Of a stretch of 64,000 nt of DNA, positions 25,222 to 37,133 are shown piece by piece. The notes under the pieces were generated by a model. It was not told the DNA's origin. It did no database searches and saw only the letters and a program-made list of their open reading frames with translations. Source of the stretch: Mimachlamys varia (lineage: Eukaryota; Mollusca; Bivalvia; Pectinida; Pectinidae). The stretch is taken from contig OX392527.1 of the NCBI GenBank assembly GCA_947623455.1, forward strand, positions 26,652,201 through 26,716,200, given 5' to 3'. The translations under genes and the position numbers were made by a program. Position 1 is the first letter of the stretch, and each line of letters begins with the position of its first letter.

Positions 25222-26768
25222 ACTGTTGTTTTTCTTAACGTATTTGGATATCCCTATATCACGTCAGCATTAAATTGGAACGTCGCGTGACTTCGTGCAG
25301 AATTACTATCATATGTAACACTAGAAGTTAGTTATTTGTGTTTATTACTGACAAAACGGCTTGTTTTCCAATCCATTCCGAATAATTGACAAATAAGAAT
25401 CTCAAAGAAGCTGGTAAACACACCTGTGGATAGTCCCGATCTACAGGTAGCTGACCGCTATTGTTGGTATTGATGGCCGATGATTTAACCGGGCCTTGAC
25501 CATTTGGCAAATAAGGACTTTATACATACAAGTCGCTATTCTAGCAGCATATCGCTTAAACCATGATACAAGAAAACTTACACAGACTTTATACATCTAT
25601 CACCTTTTCCACTGTAATTAAGATATCTGCCCAACTATTTTCAATTTTGTTCGTTTGTACAATAAAGTAAATCGATATAGGGCCTACAATATGTAAGTGA
25701 GTTGCTTCCCATCTTTAAAACAAAAGTGCATACAAATGATGTTTAAGGGTCAAGCTCAAAGTGAGTTATATTTAAGTCGGAAGTTGGGGGACTTATTGGT
25801 TTTACTCTATTTCCTCTTCTTCTTTTTTGCGCAGTTGCGCATCCAACATGGCTGCTATATACTGGCTTCTGATTGGTCGGAAATGGATATTGTCCGAATT
25901 CGCTTAGATTTGGAATGCAGTGTGTTATGACTTTACAAACAATACCATACACTCTGTAGCTTTGCTTTTGAGATAAACAAAATGGCCACCAAATACCGGC
26001 TTTTGATTGGTCACAATTTAAATGTTTCGCTCAAATTTGGTATGCACGTATGTTACGACTCTCACTAGGGAGACGTGCGATATAAGGGGCAATTAATGAC
26101 ACCAAGTGCGCGACGATTATGACATCAGGGAAACGGCGTCAAAATGGCTGTTCCAATTTTGGAATTTCGATGTCGATAATGAAGCATATATCATAGCTTA
26201 AATCAAACTTTATTCAAATATAATTCAATAACATTGATAGGAATGTCAATATAAGCATTGCAGTATCTTTAAATGGACTTTATGGTCGTTATTGATGACA
26301 GAACTAGCGCGCAATGTGTTTTCCTGCAAGCTCTGTCAGTACATCGACCATAACTAAATAGTCCAGTTTTGATTCTGAGATTATGATATATATTGTATGT
26401 TACATGTAAATTGTGTTGTTGACCCGTAAGCGCCTCTCCCACGTGGATTAGCATTTAAAATAATGATGTTATTTTGATAATTCACATGATCTTTATTCCT
26501 CCTCTGGAAACTAGTTTGAAGGTGTTTCAAAAACAATGTCCACTACAACACGCATCTGCTCATTCTTGACGCAGGTCGGAATACAGAAATTCAAAGCTGT
26601 ATCATTGACATTTTCTCTGAGCGTTGTCGGCTGCTTCAGTATTACACTAATTCAGTACTCAAGTCGACCAAATCACAACCTAGCCGCCATGTGTCAAAGG
26701 CCATTATCATCCCTCTAAATTAAAACGTATTGTTTCGAGGTACCATATTGACAAATAATAGAAGTTTG
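25222..26768. other. Non-coding stretch with a diverged direct duplication
   Basis: About 25840-25930 and 25978-26060 are diverged direct copies: 'atggctgctatatactggct' versus 'atggccaccaaataccggct', each followed by TGATTGGTC and a TTTGG-ATGCA block. No supported exon is seen. Confidence 0.5.
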
Positions 26769-27229
26769 CCGTAATTTCCTGCATATTAGCCGCACCGGAG
26801 TATAGCCCGCGGGATGTAAGATAAGCCATTTTAAGCATTTTGTAACCCACAACGGCAGATTGCCCGCGGGAAATATGTCAATTCTGTTCATATATGGGTG
26901 TACCCGGTACATGAATGGTTTGCTGTGACTATTATTACAAAATTTAAAGTCTTTGAGTAGTTTTCTTCTTTTTAATGAAAACAACACGTTTGTTTTTCGC
27001 ATCCATACGTGTTAAAATGGACAGCCCAATATCAACGTAAGGAAAGTCACGAAAAAGCAAACAAGCAAATTTAAAATTGTACATGTTGCCGGTAAGCATT
27101 GCAACAGGGAAGCTCGGTAAAGTTATTGAACTTATAGCAATGTATCACCTTCTTTTTTATAATTTAGTGAATAAACTACGCACTGGGTATCAATCGTATA
27201 GCCCTCGGGCTGTAGGGCAAAAATTACGG
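26769..27229. mobile_element. Candidate MITE with CCGTAATTT ends
   Basis: The block opens with CCGTAATTT (26769-26777) and closes with its exact reverse complement (27221-27229). The left end continues 'gcatattagccgcaccggag', a phrase I associate with repeated DNA-transposon ends in animals; that is an impression, not a search. A second inverted element is CCCGCGGG near 26807 and again near 26869. No target duplication was found, and no transposase is encoded. Confidence 0.4.
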
Positions 27230-28774
27230 TACATATAGGCGATACATATACCCTATTTCAGTAATATACAATGTAATGTTCCTCTTTGCATATCAATATC
27301 ACGGTTATAGCTTAAAATACATTGTAAATGAATGCCAATGCTTTTTTGAATATTAGAAATCATTTGGTCACTATTGCGAAGATGCGAGTTGCATAAAAGC
27401 CTTTTTAACCTTATTACAACCAGAAAAATTGTGACGTAATGACCTTAATGTCGAGGAATAGGTTTGTAGGTTAAATGCTGATTAGTTTTTGTATTTGTTG
27501 AAATCTGGTTCCGTCAAATAGCAGGAAAGGGCAAATAAATAGGAATAATTAATTGATAAATGTTTTTGATCTTAAAATGAACATGGGGTGTGCAGGCCAT
27601 CAGAACTACTGTGTAAATAATCGAATGGTATATCATCTGTGTATTGCATAAGAAATACAGATGTTTTATTCAACTCCAGGTCGCCTAAATGTCATTGCTT
27701 TGTTTGTCACGTACTCCTATGCGACCCGAGATCGTCTCAAGGTCTGCACTTGTATGAACGCTGCCCAAACACATACGGGATTGGCCTTTGTTGGCAGCTA
27801 GTGTCAACACCAGGCCGACATGCAGACGTATGTGGGTACATTTTCTACTAAATTACTAACATTTTTGACATCAAACATGTTGTGTTACTGTTCAACCCTG
27901 TTTTCATATACAACACAAACTGAAGTGATTGACTTAAAACTGATTTGACATCGCCCCCATCGCGACATCAAGAATACTGTCACGAACTGTTCAACAGGAG
28001 TTCTCGTACAAAAAGCGAAATTGTTGAGGAAGAAATGCCCATAGACGTCATATGTCATACGCATGTCACCATTGCATGCTTGTTTTCATTTCAGTATATA
28101 TATATAAAGTACAAGTATTTGATACAAAGAAATTGGACAACATGCAAACCTACGAGAGCCTTCATTAATGTAACAGTTAAACACATCATGGCAGATTAAG
28201 CAAAACATAAGTAAATATTATACATGTATTTAGACAGTTAATTACATATAATTGTTTTGTCGATGCTGATACCGAGTTATATTGTGCATTACACAAACAG
28301 TAGCCAAATGATCCTGGTGGACACCACAAACTTTAAGTACAATTATATGGCGGTAATAGCTAAACAACCGATATCTAATAAAACTGATGAATCTCTTCAC
28401 CATCTCTAGAATACAAATGTTCATATTGACATCGAGTACTTCAAATCAATAAAGAAAACTATGAGTATTTAATGGAATAGTACAATGTAGGAAGGAGGTG
28501 TGTATGATTTATCAGTGAAATCTCGTAACCTTGGTATTAGTTTACATTTACGCATGTTCTTACCTAACAGTTTTTCCTCTACCTACTAAGGTTATTAGCT
28601 ACATGAGTTAGAGAGAAGACTGCGTGCTATTTGTTAATGTTTGACGTCATTACTTTATCACTACGGTTTTGATATACGATACAACCTGAAAACCTAGCAC
28701 TGTGAGTGTATAGGCAAAATGGTGATAAAACTATATTATACGACTTGAAAAAGCTAATAATATTTACAAAGAGG
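27230..28774. other. Non-coding stretch
   Basis: No supported exon, RNA gene or array is seen. Confidence 0.45.
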
Positions 28775-28917
28775 ATCTTACACGATTGTCGATGTACTAT
28801 GGAATTTATTAAACGAGTTAGATAAGTTAATATGTCACGAGCCTTTAGGCGAGTGACATATTAAATTATTTAACGAGTTTAATAAATTCCATATTACATT
28901 GAAACGAGTGTAAGACT
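28775..28917. mobile_element. 143-bp foldback (MITE-like) hairpin
   Basis: The two halves are imperfect reverse complements. The left arm includes 'atggaatttattaaacgagt' and 'taatatgtcac'; the right arm includes 'gtgacatatta' and 'cgagtttaataaattccat'. Arms are about 60 bp around a short loop near 28840-28850. Confidence 0.7.
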
Positions 28918-29152
28918 CTATTTATCACATAACTTATATTTATGAGAAAATACACAAAAACTTTCAAATTAATTCTCTATAAGAAAGGCAGATTTCTTCT
29001 GTTACAGTACGATTTTCACTACCGAGACAATCATATGACGTCATGAAGACGTCATTTGTTTATGACGTCACAATAGTGTTTTTACACGTTTGTAATACCA
29101 TTTTTATGGCATGGCCGTATGGCATGACTGAACGGGTCAGTTATGTGATTAT

Positions 29153-29309
29153 AAGACTCTTTCATATGCGTGTATGTAGGATAGGGCTATTCCACCCGAG
29201 GGGTCACAAAATGTGGTGAAACCCGAGGCTTGCCGAGGGTCTTACCACATTTTGTGATCCCGAGGGTGGAATATCCCTATCCTACATACACACATTAAGA
29301 AAGAGTCTT
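29153..29309. mobile_element. 157-bp foldback (MITE-like) hairpin
   Basis: Long imperfect palindrome. The left arm AAGACTCTTTC...ATGTAGGATAGGG...TCACAAAATGTGGT is mirrored by ACCACATTTTGTGA...CCCTATCCTACAT...GAAAGAGTCTT. The arms are about 75 bp. It lies close to the hairpin at 28775-28917, and GACTCT/ATCACATAACT strings between the two also pair in reverse. Confidence 0.75.
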
Positions 29310-30692
29310 TTTCTCTCATATCAACTACCCGAATAAGCTCAAAAACCATGAAAATACGTTTTAACAGGTTACCATTTTGAAATTTCAACTTTTTCCTTGA
29401 GCTTTTTTGACGAAAACGAATTAGACAGCGAGTTTAAGCATACGCTATATTTGCAAACGAAGTTTGCGCAGAAAAATTAATCTCCTCTTCCTGTTGTTTA
29501 TGGTTAAAATTTTGTGAAAGGTTTTAATTTTATCACGCCGTCGTTTTCTCTTTCCGGCATCAGAGTTTACCGTATTCGTGACGTCACGTCTTGTTGAGCC
29601 ATTGTGACGTCACGTCGCGTGAAATGCTATGTAAGATAGATTTTTCTTACATAGCTTTCTTACATGGGCAACCTCTATCCAACATGGCGAGATATGAGAG
29701 AAAAATGTATCTATCTAACAAGTTTATTTTAATTACCTCGACCTTCTTATTAAGTATCCATGTAATCTGTTAATTGACCTCACCTGATCGTAATTGTCGC
29801 TGTGATGAGCTGATCCATTATATTGTGTTAAGTCTGCTGTATCTATATACGGTCATCTTAAAGGATTTCCAGTACACACATCCATCCTTGTCAATAGTAC
29901 ACAATGCTAATACAATTACAGACTAAAATATCTAAGCACTGCGACACTGTGAAGTGATTTCTGCTGTGATTTATTTCTCTACAGTAAAAACAAAATAAAA
30001 ATAATGATTTTTCGTTTTGCACGAGTTTCACTGTTATTTGAATGTTTATCCGTATAGGTTTGATGGTGATTGCTTAGCTTTTAACACTAAAACAGTGAAA
30101 ATTCTTTTGAAAAAGTATGCAGGATGATAGGTTCTAACGTGTAAATGGTTAGAATTTTATGGGACAACGATACAAAAATCTTTGTCAAATCGTTTAAATA
30201 CGCTTTTACCTAAAACCACATCAAATAGTAGCCTTTATATTTCTTGATATATTTATGCATAGCTCGAAAAATATAGACTGAACTTGCAGGTAACAACAAA
30301 CACACAGAATATTAGATACGAACGTATCACTGTATGTAAGTATAAACAATATTACCTTTCGTTTTCCTTCTTTGAGCTTTTAATCCAAGAGAAGTCCAGG
30401 TAACCAAAGTTCTCTATAAGACGTAGCATCATCCTAATGTGTTGTGATCAGCTAGGGTATGTACGTATGATTAACAGGTATTCTCTATCACCTGTGCTAC
30501 TATCACCAGTGTAGTGGTGCGTATTGATGAGCTCCCGAGACAGCACGACACATCTAAAGGTAGCCAACTCCTCTCGTATTTGTCAAGATCCTAATCAGGT
30601 TTGAAAATAAATACGCGGAGTAGGTTTGAATAACAGAATAAACACTGACTGTCATTGTCTAGTGAGTAACGATGAATCACAAAGCATTTGTT
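29310..30692. other. Non-coding stretch
   Basis: TTTTTCTCTCATATC at about 29308-29322 is repeated in reverse near 29689-29703 and may mark the end of a larger element that includes the two hairpins. Otherwise no gene is seen. Confidence 0.4.
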
Positions 30693-31790
30693 CACGTAAC
30701 AACGAAACAGTGTCATACCGTTCAACGTAACAGTGTCATACCGTTCAACGGAACAGTGTGTCATACCGTTCAACGTAACAGTGTGTCATACCGTTTAACG
30801 TAACAGTGTGTCATACCATTTAACGTAACAGTGTGTCGTACCGTTTAACGTAACAGTGTCATACTGTTCAACGTAACCGTGTGTCATACCGTTTAACGTT
30901 ACAGTGTGTCATACCGTTTAACGTTACAGTGTGTCATACCGTTCAACGTAACAGTGTCATACTGTTCAACGTAACAGTGTTATACCGTTCAACGTAACAG
31001 TGTGTCATACCGTTTAACGTATAAGTGTGTCATACCGTTTAACGTAACAGTGCGTCATACCGTTCAACGTAACAGTGTCATACTGTTCAACGTACCAGTG
31101 TTATACCGTTCAACGTAACAGTGTGTCATACCGTTTAACGTAACAGTGTGTCATACCGTTCAACGTAACAGTGTCATATAACAGTGTGTCATACCGTTAA
31201 ACGTAATAGCGTCATACCGTTCAACGTAACAGTGTCATACCGTTCAATATAACAGTGTGTCATACCGAACAACGTAACAGTGTAATACCGTTCAATGTAA
31301 CCGTGTGTCATACCGTTCAACATAACAGTGTCATATAAAGTGTGTCATATCGTTCAACGTAACAGTGTCATGCCGTTCAACGTAACAGTGTCATACCGTT
31401 CAACGTAACAGTGTCATACCGTTCAACGTAGCCGTGTGTCATACCGTTCAACGTAACAGTGTCATATACCAGTGTGTCATACCGTTCAACGCAACAGTAT
31501 CATACCGTTCAACGTAACAGTGTCATATCATTCAACGTAACAGTGTCATTCCGTATAATGTAACAGTGTCATATAACAGTGTGTCATACCGTTCAACGTA
31601 ACAGTGTCATACCGTTCAACGTAACAGTGTCATACCGTTCAACGTAACAGTGTCTTACCGTTCAATGTAACAGTGTCATACCGTTCAATGTAACAGTGTC
31701 ATACTGTTCAACTTAACAATGTGTCATATCATTCAATGTAACAGTGTCATACTGTTCAACTTAACAATGTGTCATACCGTTCAACTTGAA
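30693..31790. repeat. Minisatellite, 23/25-bp unit, more than 40 copies
   Basis: A 1.1-kb array. Two main unit forms alternate: 'gtgtcataccgttcaacgta' plus 'aca' (23 bp), and a GTGTGTC form two bases longer (25 bp). Shortened units ('gtgtcatataacagtgtgtc') recur. The right part is more diverged. It is the largest short-unit array in the window. Confidence 0.97.
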
Positions 31791-32614
31791 ACAATAATTG
31801 ATATCACGATAAATACAAAAAAAAGATAAACAGTATATCAAGCTCTTGGAATTTGAACTAAAACATTTGTATTACGCGAAACCGATATTTGAAATGCCTT
31901 CTTGAACACAACACATAATAGAAATGCAAGGAACATTGATATGTAATAAAGTGCATCTGTCCAGATGATACGATAAAATAGCAAGGTCATATGATGGATG
32001 CAGGTGGAATTTCACTCACCTTACAAAAACAAACTGTCAAAACTGCTGTGTCTGAATTCGCACACCCAGCATGACTTCTCACCCAAGTGACCTCATTTTC
32101 ACTTCCATCAAAGAGTTGTTAAACGAATCAAATCATTTTCAAATCCTGTGTTTCACAGAGTGTAGGTTTCGCCATATGTCTGTGGGACAATGTATCTTGG
32201 CTTTTCTTGCTTTCATTAAGAACGGTTAAGATTTTGTTTTTTTTTTTGAAATAGGGAAGTATATCCTTTTTACATTTAACTCGACATTTACTTAAGTCAA
32301 ACGAAGTTTATATGAAGTGTAGATTCTCTTTGGCTCTAAAGAGACATGTTTTCAATTAATAATAAATTTGAAATTCAGTTTTGGTAAAAGTACAACACAA
32401 AATGTAATAGCATACTATGATCCTATCATTATTCCTAATTAAGAAATCAAAGTTTAGCTGCAGTGAATTTATCAACAACTTTAAAACAACACAGATAAAA
32501 TGTACCAGATAAAGTTTCTGATAATCTTAGAGAAAAAAAAATGAAAAATAACAAAGCATGTTTTAACACGTCAACATGTCTTCTACGTCGTTACATCGTA
32601 TCAATGTTGGACAT
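31791..32614. other. Non-coding stretch
   Basis: AT-rich, with no supported gene. A minus-strand frame ending at a GTGAGTG donor near 32019 was considered and rejected. Confidence 0.45.
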
Positions 32615-33192
32615 CGGGTCACAGTGGAGAGAGACATAGACAATGTTGGGACATCGGGTCCCAGTGGAGAGGGGCATAGACAATGGCTTGACGACATCAG
32701 GTCACAGTGGAGAGGGGCATAGACAATGGTTTGACAACATCAGGTCCCAGTGGAGAGGGGCATAGACAATGGCTTGACGACATCAGGTCACAGTGGAGAG
32801 GGGCATAGACAATGACTTGACGACATCAGGTCACAGTGGAGAGGGGCATAGACAATGGTTTGACGACATCAGGTCACAGTGGGGAGGGAAATAGACAATG
32901 GTTTGACGACATCAGGTCACAGTGGAGAGGGGCATAGACAATGGTTGGACGACATCAGGTCACAGTGGGGAGGGAAATAGACAATGGCTTGACGACATCA
33001 GGTCACAGTGGGGAGGGGCATAGACAATGGTTTGACGACATCGGGTCACAGTGGAGAGGGGCATAGACAATGGTTTGACGACATCAGGTCACAGTGGAGA
33101 GGGGCATAGACAATGGTTTGACGACATCAGGTCACAGTGGGGAGGGAAATAGACAATGGTTTGACGACATCAGGTCACAGTGGGGAGGGATA
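32615..33192. repeat. Minisatellite, 43-bp unit, about 13 copies
   Basis: Well-conserved units: 'acaatggtttgacgacatca', 'ggtcacagtggagaggggca', 'tag'. Variants are ggcttgacg/ggtttgacg and gagaggggcat/gggagggaaat, which alternate in blocks, suggesting duplication of multi-unit segments. The unit is G/C-rich compared with the surroundings. Confidence 0.96.
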
Positions 33193-36100
33193 CACATTGG
33201 AGAGTCTATTTCAGAAACACAGCCAGCAGAGGATAGAGAGGATATGTAGAGCAAATATCATGACTCGCCCTTAACTATTCAAAGGATTTTGTGTTTTCTG
33301 TTTGTGTATTTATTTATTTATTTTTACTTGAAGGATATATTCAAGCTTAATTAGCCAAAACCATTAAATGACTTAAGGTAAGAAAAGACTGTTTTAACAC
33401 TATTAACTCAGCGCAGTTGGCAGTGTATTTAACTGTGTTACCCTGGCTGCTGTCTTACAACAATATTGATTCCCCCTGCAAAGACTGTCTCCATGACATG
33501 TCATTACGGAATACCTTTATTTGATTTACCGATGATTACAAAACATTTCGTATGATGGTAAGATATCACAGAAACGTCGGTACCTGGTGACCAGAAATAG
33601 CTGTACAATGACATGAGGCTATTGCGTTCATCATTACATCTCGAGGCCAGTAATACATGGACATGTCACTAATGAGTAGATCACCGAGTCAGAGAGACGG
33701 TGCGGTACGGATGTACATAACCACTGATTCAATTAACCCGTCATAGCGACGCTGATAAATGTACACACATCAATGACACAATGTATTACCCGTAACGTAA
33801 TAATAAGTATTGTATCGTACCGTATTGAAGGTTCAACAATCCCCCTAAATGACGCAGTAACCGCCCTAAATTGCATTACCCGGAATGAGTCTTATTCAAA
33901 GACATTTATTCGGAATCGGAATGTATGTATGAAATTAGAATACAGTGTGTATATAACTTGTTCGTTGGCTAAACAATTACATCCTTTAAAATAGAGCATT
34001 AAGTCTGACATCTTCAGAAAAATAGCCCATCGAATTGGTCACATGTCAATCTCTTTTGCGACGGTTATGAGTGCTGAGAAATGACGTTTACTCTTGCTAC
34101 CATCCTGGGATGGTACATTGTAGTTTTCGAATCGGTCACTGTAGCAGCCTTTTTGAGGTGTTTTCCTATGATATAAATAGGTTTTGAGCTTTGATTGACT
34201 CGCCAAACATGATTGATGCACAGCGATTGGTGCTTGTTGACCGTGATATCACCATTCAAAGAGGAAGAATTGGGGGGATCACTTCCTCAAAAACTAGCTT
34301 TGATAAAGTCAGAGATGTTCGAACGTACTTTACAAGGTTATTTAGAATTATTCTGCTATTCCATTCAATAGAATATCGGGCCGAGTCATTTTTTTAAAAT
34401 AAAAACCATTTGCATATCGAAATAAAGTCAATTGGCATTTGTCTGCTGGAATAAGTAGCAATGTGCAATCATTGCACTTAACTCGTTGTAATGAACTTCA
34501 TTTTCGGTATAATTGCTTCGATGCTTATGAATTCTTAACACAAAATAAAAATTGACCAGAGGAAACTGTGCATGTTGTTGTCTTCTATTCAGTTTGGTAA
34601 GGGGTATGATCTATATGCATTTTACACATCTTAAAAAGTACAGCTCAACGTGTCTTAAAACCCATCTTTAAATGTTTATCTTAACATGTCCCGTACTTGT
34701 TAATCCTAATTTATCTTCCACTTTTCTATCCTTTTACTGAGTGTTTCGTAATGGATGAAATCTGTTGAGATGTTTGAGCGTTTGTATTCAGAAACTTGAC
34801 AGAAATATATAGTTAATCATGTGCTTGTTAATCGTTGCCAGTGCGGTGTTAGCAGTAGACCTGGGAGGCTGTATCAAACGGTGATTATGTATTCGTCAGC
34901 ATTGATCGTTCTTTGATAAAAGAAATCGCCTTTTGACGTTTATTAAGTCCTCTAAAGCAAACTGGTTTTTAAAGACGAACAAACGAGGAAATAATATAAA
35001 GATAATTGACTGGCATTGTGGACCACTATGCTATACCCTGATATTTAATCCCTATAGAAAGTACCGTTTTCAAGCATTATCCTGCCCGTTGTCTATAAAA
35101 TCCCATATTTGTGGACAATTCTTTATCGCCAAGCATCACAGTTTTTTTTTAAGTACAGATTTGTAATGTCGATGTAATCAATCTTAGCCGTCTCAGCATG
35201 TCTATTCTACCTTACATACATCCTTGTACATGTATCTTACTACGCATTTTATAACGATAAAATGACCTGCATTTTAATAAAAAAGATGAATCAATTATAT
35301 TGATGTCATTAACTCCAGATCTACCAAAGCCGACGTGTTTTCCGTTTTTTCGTATTTAGGTCAGATACAGCGAATTTGAGTACTATCTGCATATCAATTT
35401 CTAGTCACCAGCTAGTATGGGCATGTGATCGGCGGAAGTTGTGGCCGATCACGAAGCGAGCGACAGAACAAGTTAATACATCGGCTTAAACCGGTATGGA
35501 TTACATTTGCAGTTAATTGGAGGCAAACAACATGCTTATATACCAATGATGGTAATTTGGCGTGCCTTTTGTTCGGTCATGTTCTCCTGTTTGATTTCAG
35601 ATTAGAATTACTTTCAGCTCATACTGTAATTTTACGATGTAATCCACACTGCTCGTTTAACATGGGGCCAATGAACCACAGGATGATCTCTGTAGCAGGG
35701 TTCATTGTTCTACCATGTACCTAAGAACTTGCTTGGGTGCGGTCTTCCAGTCATTTGTTGTGAATCCTACAGATATGTGTTTGCTTGGTCTTTATAGATC
35801 TAACCTCGTGAGGTACAGGGCAGCTGGCTGACAGAGTTATAAATAACAGCATATGCTTTCGACATTAATGTACAATGTAAGTGAATTCCTTGAACATGTA
35901 TTTCCGTTTCATTATACAATTATGCATTTATACATTGTACAATATTCGTCTTCAACTTACAATAAGCTCTGCCCATTCTGACATTAGCATTTAGTCGCTT
36001 TTAGAGATAGTTAGATAATGTTTTACCAAATCATAACCTGCCCATGTAGACAAGTAAACACTATGAGGATTACAGATCGGCGGCTTTGATGCGGACACAG

Positions 36101-37061
36101 ACTAATGTAGGTGTTTGAGCTGTACTATACCATAGTTTACTAAAAGGGATCAAGGAATTGTGTGCTCATTACTTGATAATGTAATTGCCCAGTATGTGAC
36201 AACCTTCAGATGTCACTCAGCGCAATGAGCTGGTTTACTTTTAGATGCAATAATTGCTATTAAGGGTTTAATTGTGTCAAATGAACGGTTTATTTCATGT
36301 TATATGTACTAAGTTTCTGGATATGATGACAAAGACTATCTTGTATCATCATGGTTAATAAGATAATGTTTTTAAATATACGGTGATACGTAGTTCGTTT
36401 TACAGGAGGTTGCAAGGTGTTTAATGTCACGTTGATTTTTACTGACTACAAACAGCTTTATCAACATATATTGAATAATTTCAACATTAGTAACTTATAA
36501 AATAATTTTTTCCCTTTACTTCCAAAATGTTTATTTTCCACTAGTGCACAATTTAACTGTGTTTTGGTAAGCTCTATTTTTTTTTAATCATCTGGGATCA
36601 CATTTTAACCGAAGATGTTCCGTTATTTCATTTGTGAATTAGCTGGATGCGCTGATAACGGGTAAAAGCATAGAAGTCCATCATACTATCGTATCTCTTC
36701 ATAATAGACGTATTCCAAAGATCGTCAGCATCCTAATTTCTTCAATATGATCATGAACTGATTGTTTTGTATCCAAACTAGTATATTTAGCTTAGTTCCT
36801 CTGAACATTACAATCAATCTCCGTCAATGTCAGTATTTATTGTGGGCGTTACGTTGACGACTCACACAGGCGCGGTCTGGCTGCACACCATTACACTCTC
36901 TAAGTAGCGAAACAGCATCTCTCTGGTCATCTGGTCATCTAAGTCGCCAATACAACGTACATAATCTTCAATTTCCCTTGGCCACTGACAATAAAAGCAA
37001 TTGCTTATATCTCAAACACACATAAAATGTCGTCTCAGTTCTTCAACTTCATTTCTCTTAG
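33193..37061. other. Long stretch without a supported gene
   Basis: Mostly AT-rich intergenic or intronic sequence. Open frames at about 33773-33994 and 35425-35724 have no splice or domain support. A small palindrome (GTGATCGGC / GCCGATCAC) lies at 35425-35452. Confidence 0.45.
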
Positions 37062-37133
37062 GAAAGCATGTGTGCTTTCATCCGGTACAGACTATCGACA
37101 AGTGGGTCGTATGAATTCCATGCCCAATCTCTG
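37062..37133 (+). CDS. Candidate 72-bp internal exon
   Basis: The segment is preceded by a strong pyrimidine tract and acceptor (TTCATTTCTCTTAG, ending at 37061) and followed by CTG|GTGAGTA. It is exactly 72 bp and has two open frames. The more protein-like one, entered in phase 2 and left in phase 2, reads KACVLSSGTDYRQVGRMNSM then PNL. RxxSxP in RMNSMP resembles a basophilic-kinase/14-3-3 type site, which is inference. No family is recognised. The phase-2/phase-2 structure would allow in-frame skipping. It cannot be joined directly to the phase-1 exon at 20073, and intermediate exons were not found. Chance occurrence is possible in 64 kb. Confidence 0.4.

Noticed and set aside
32019..32115. 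Minus-strand frame ending at an AAG|GTGAGTG donor
   Set aside because: Only about 31 codons open, with no acceptable acceptor upstream and an in-frame stop just before.
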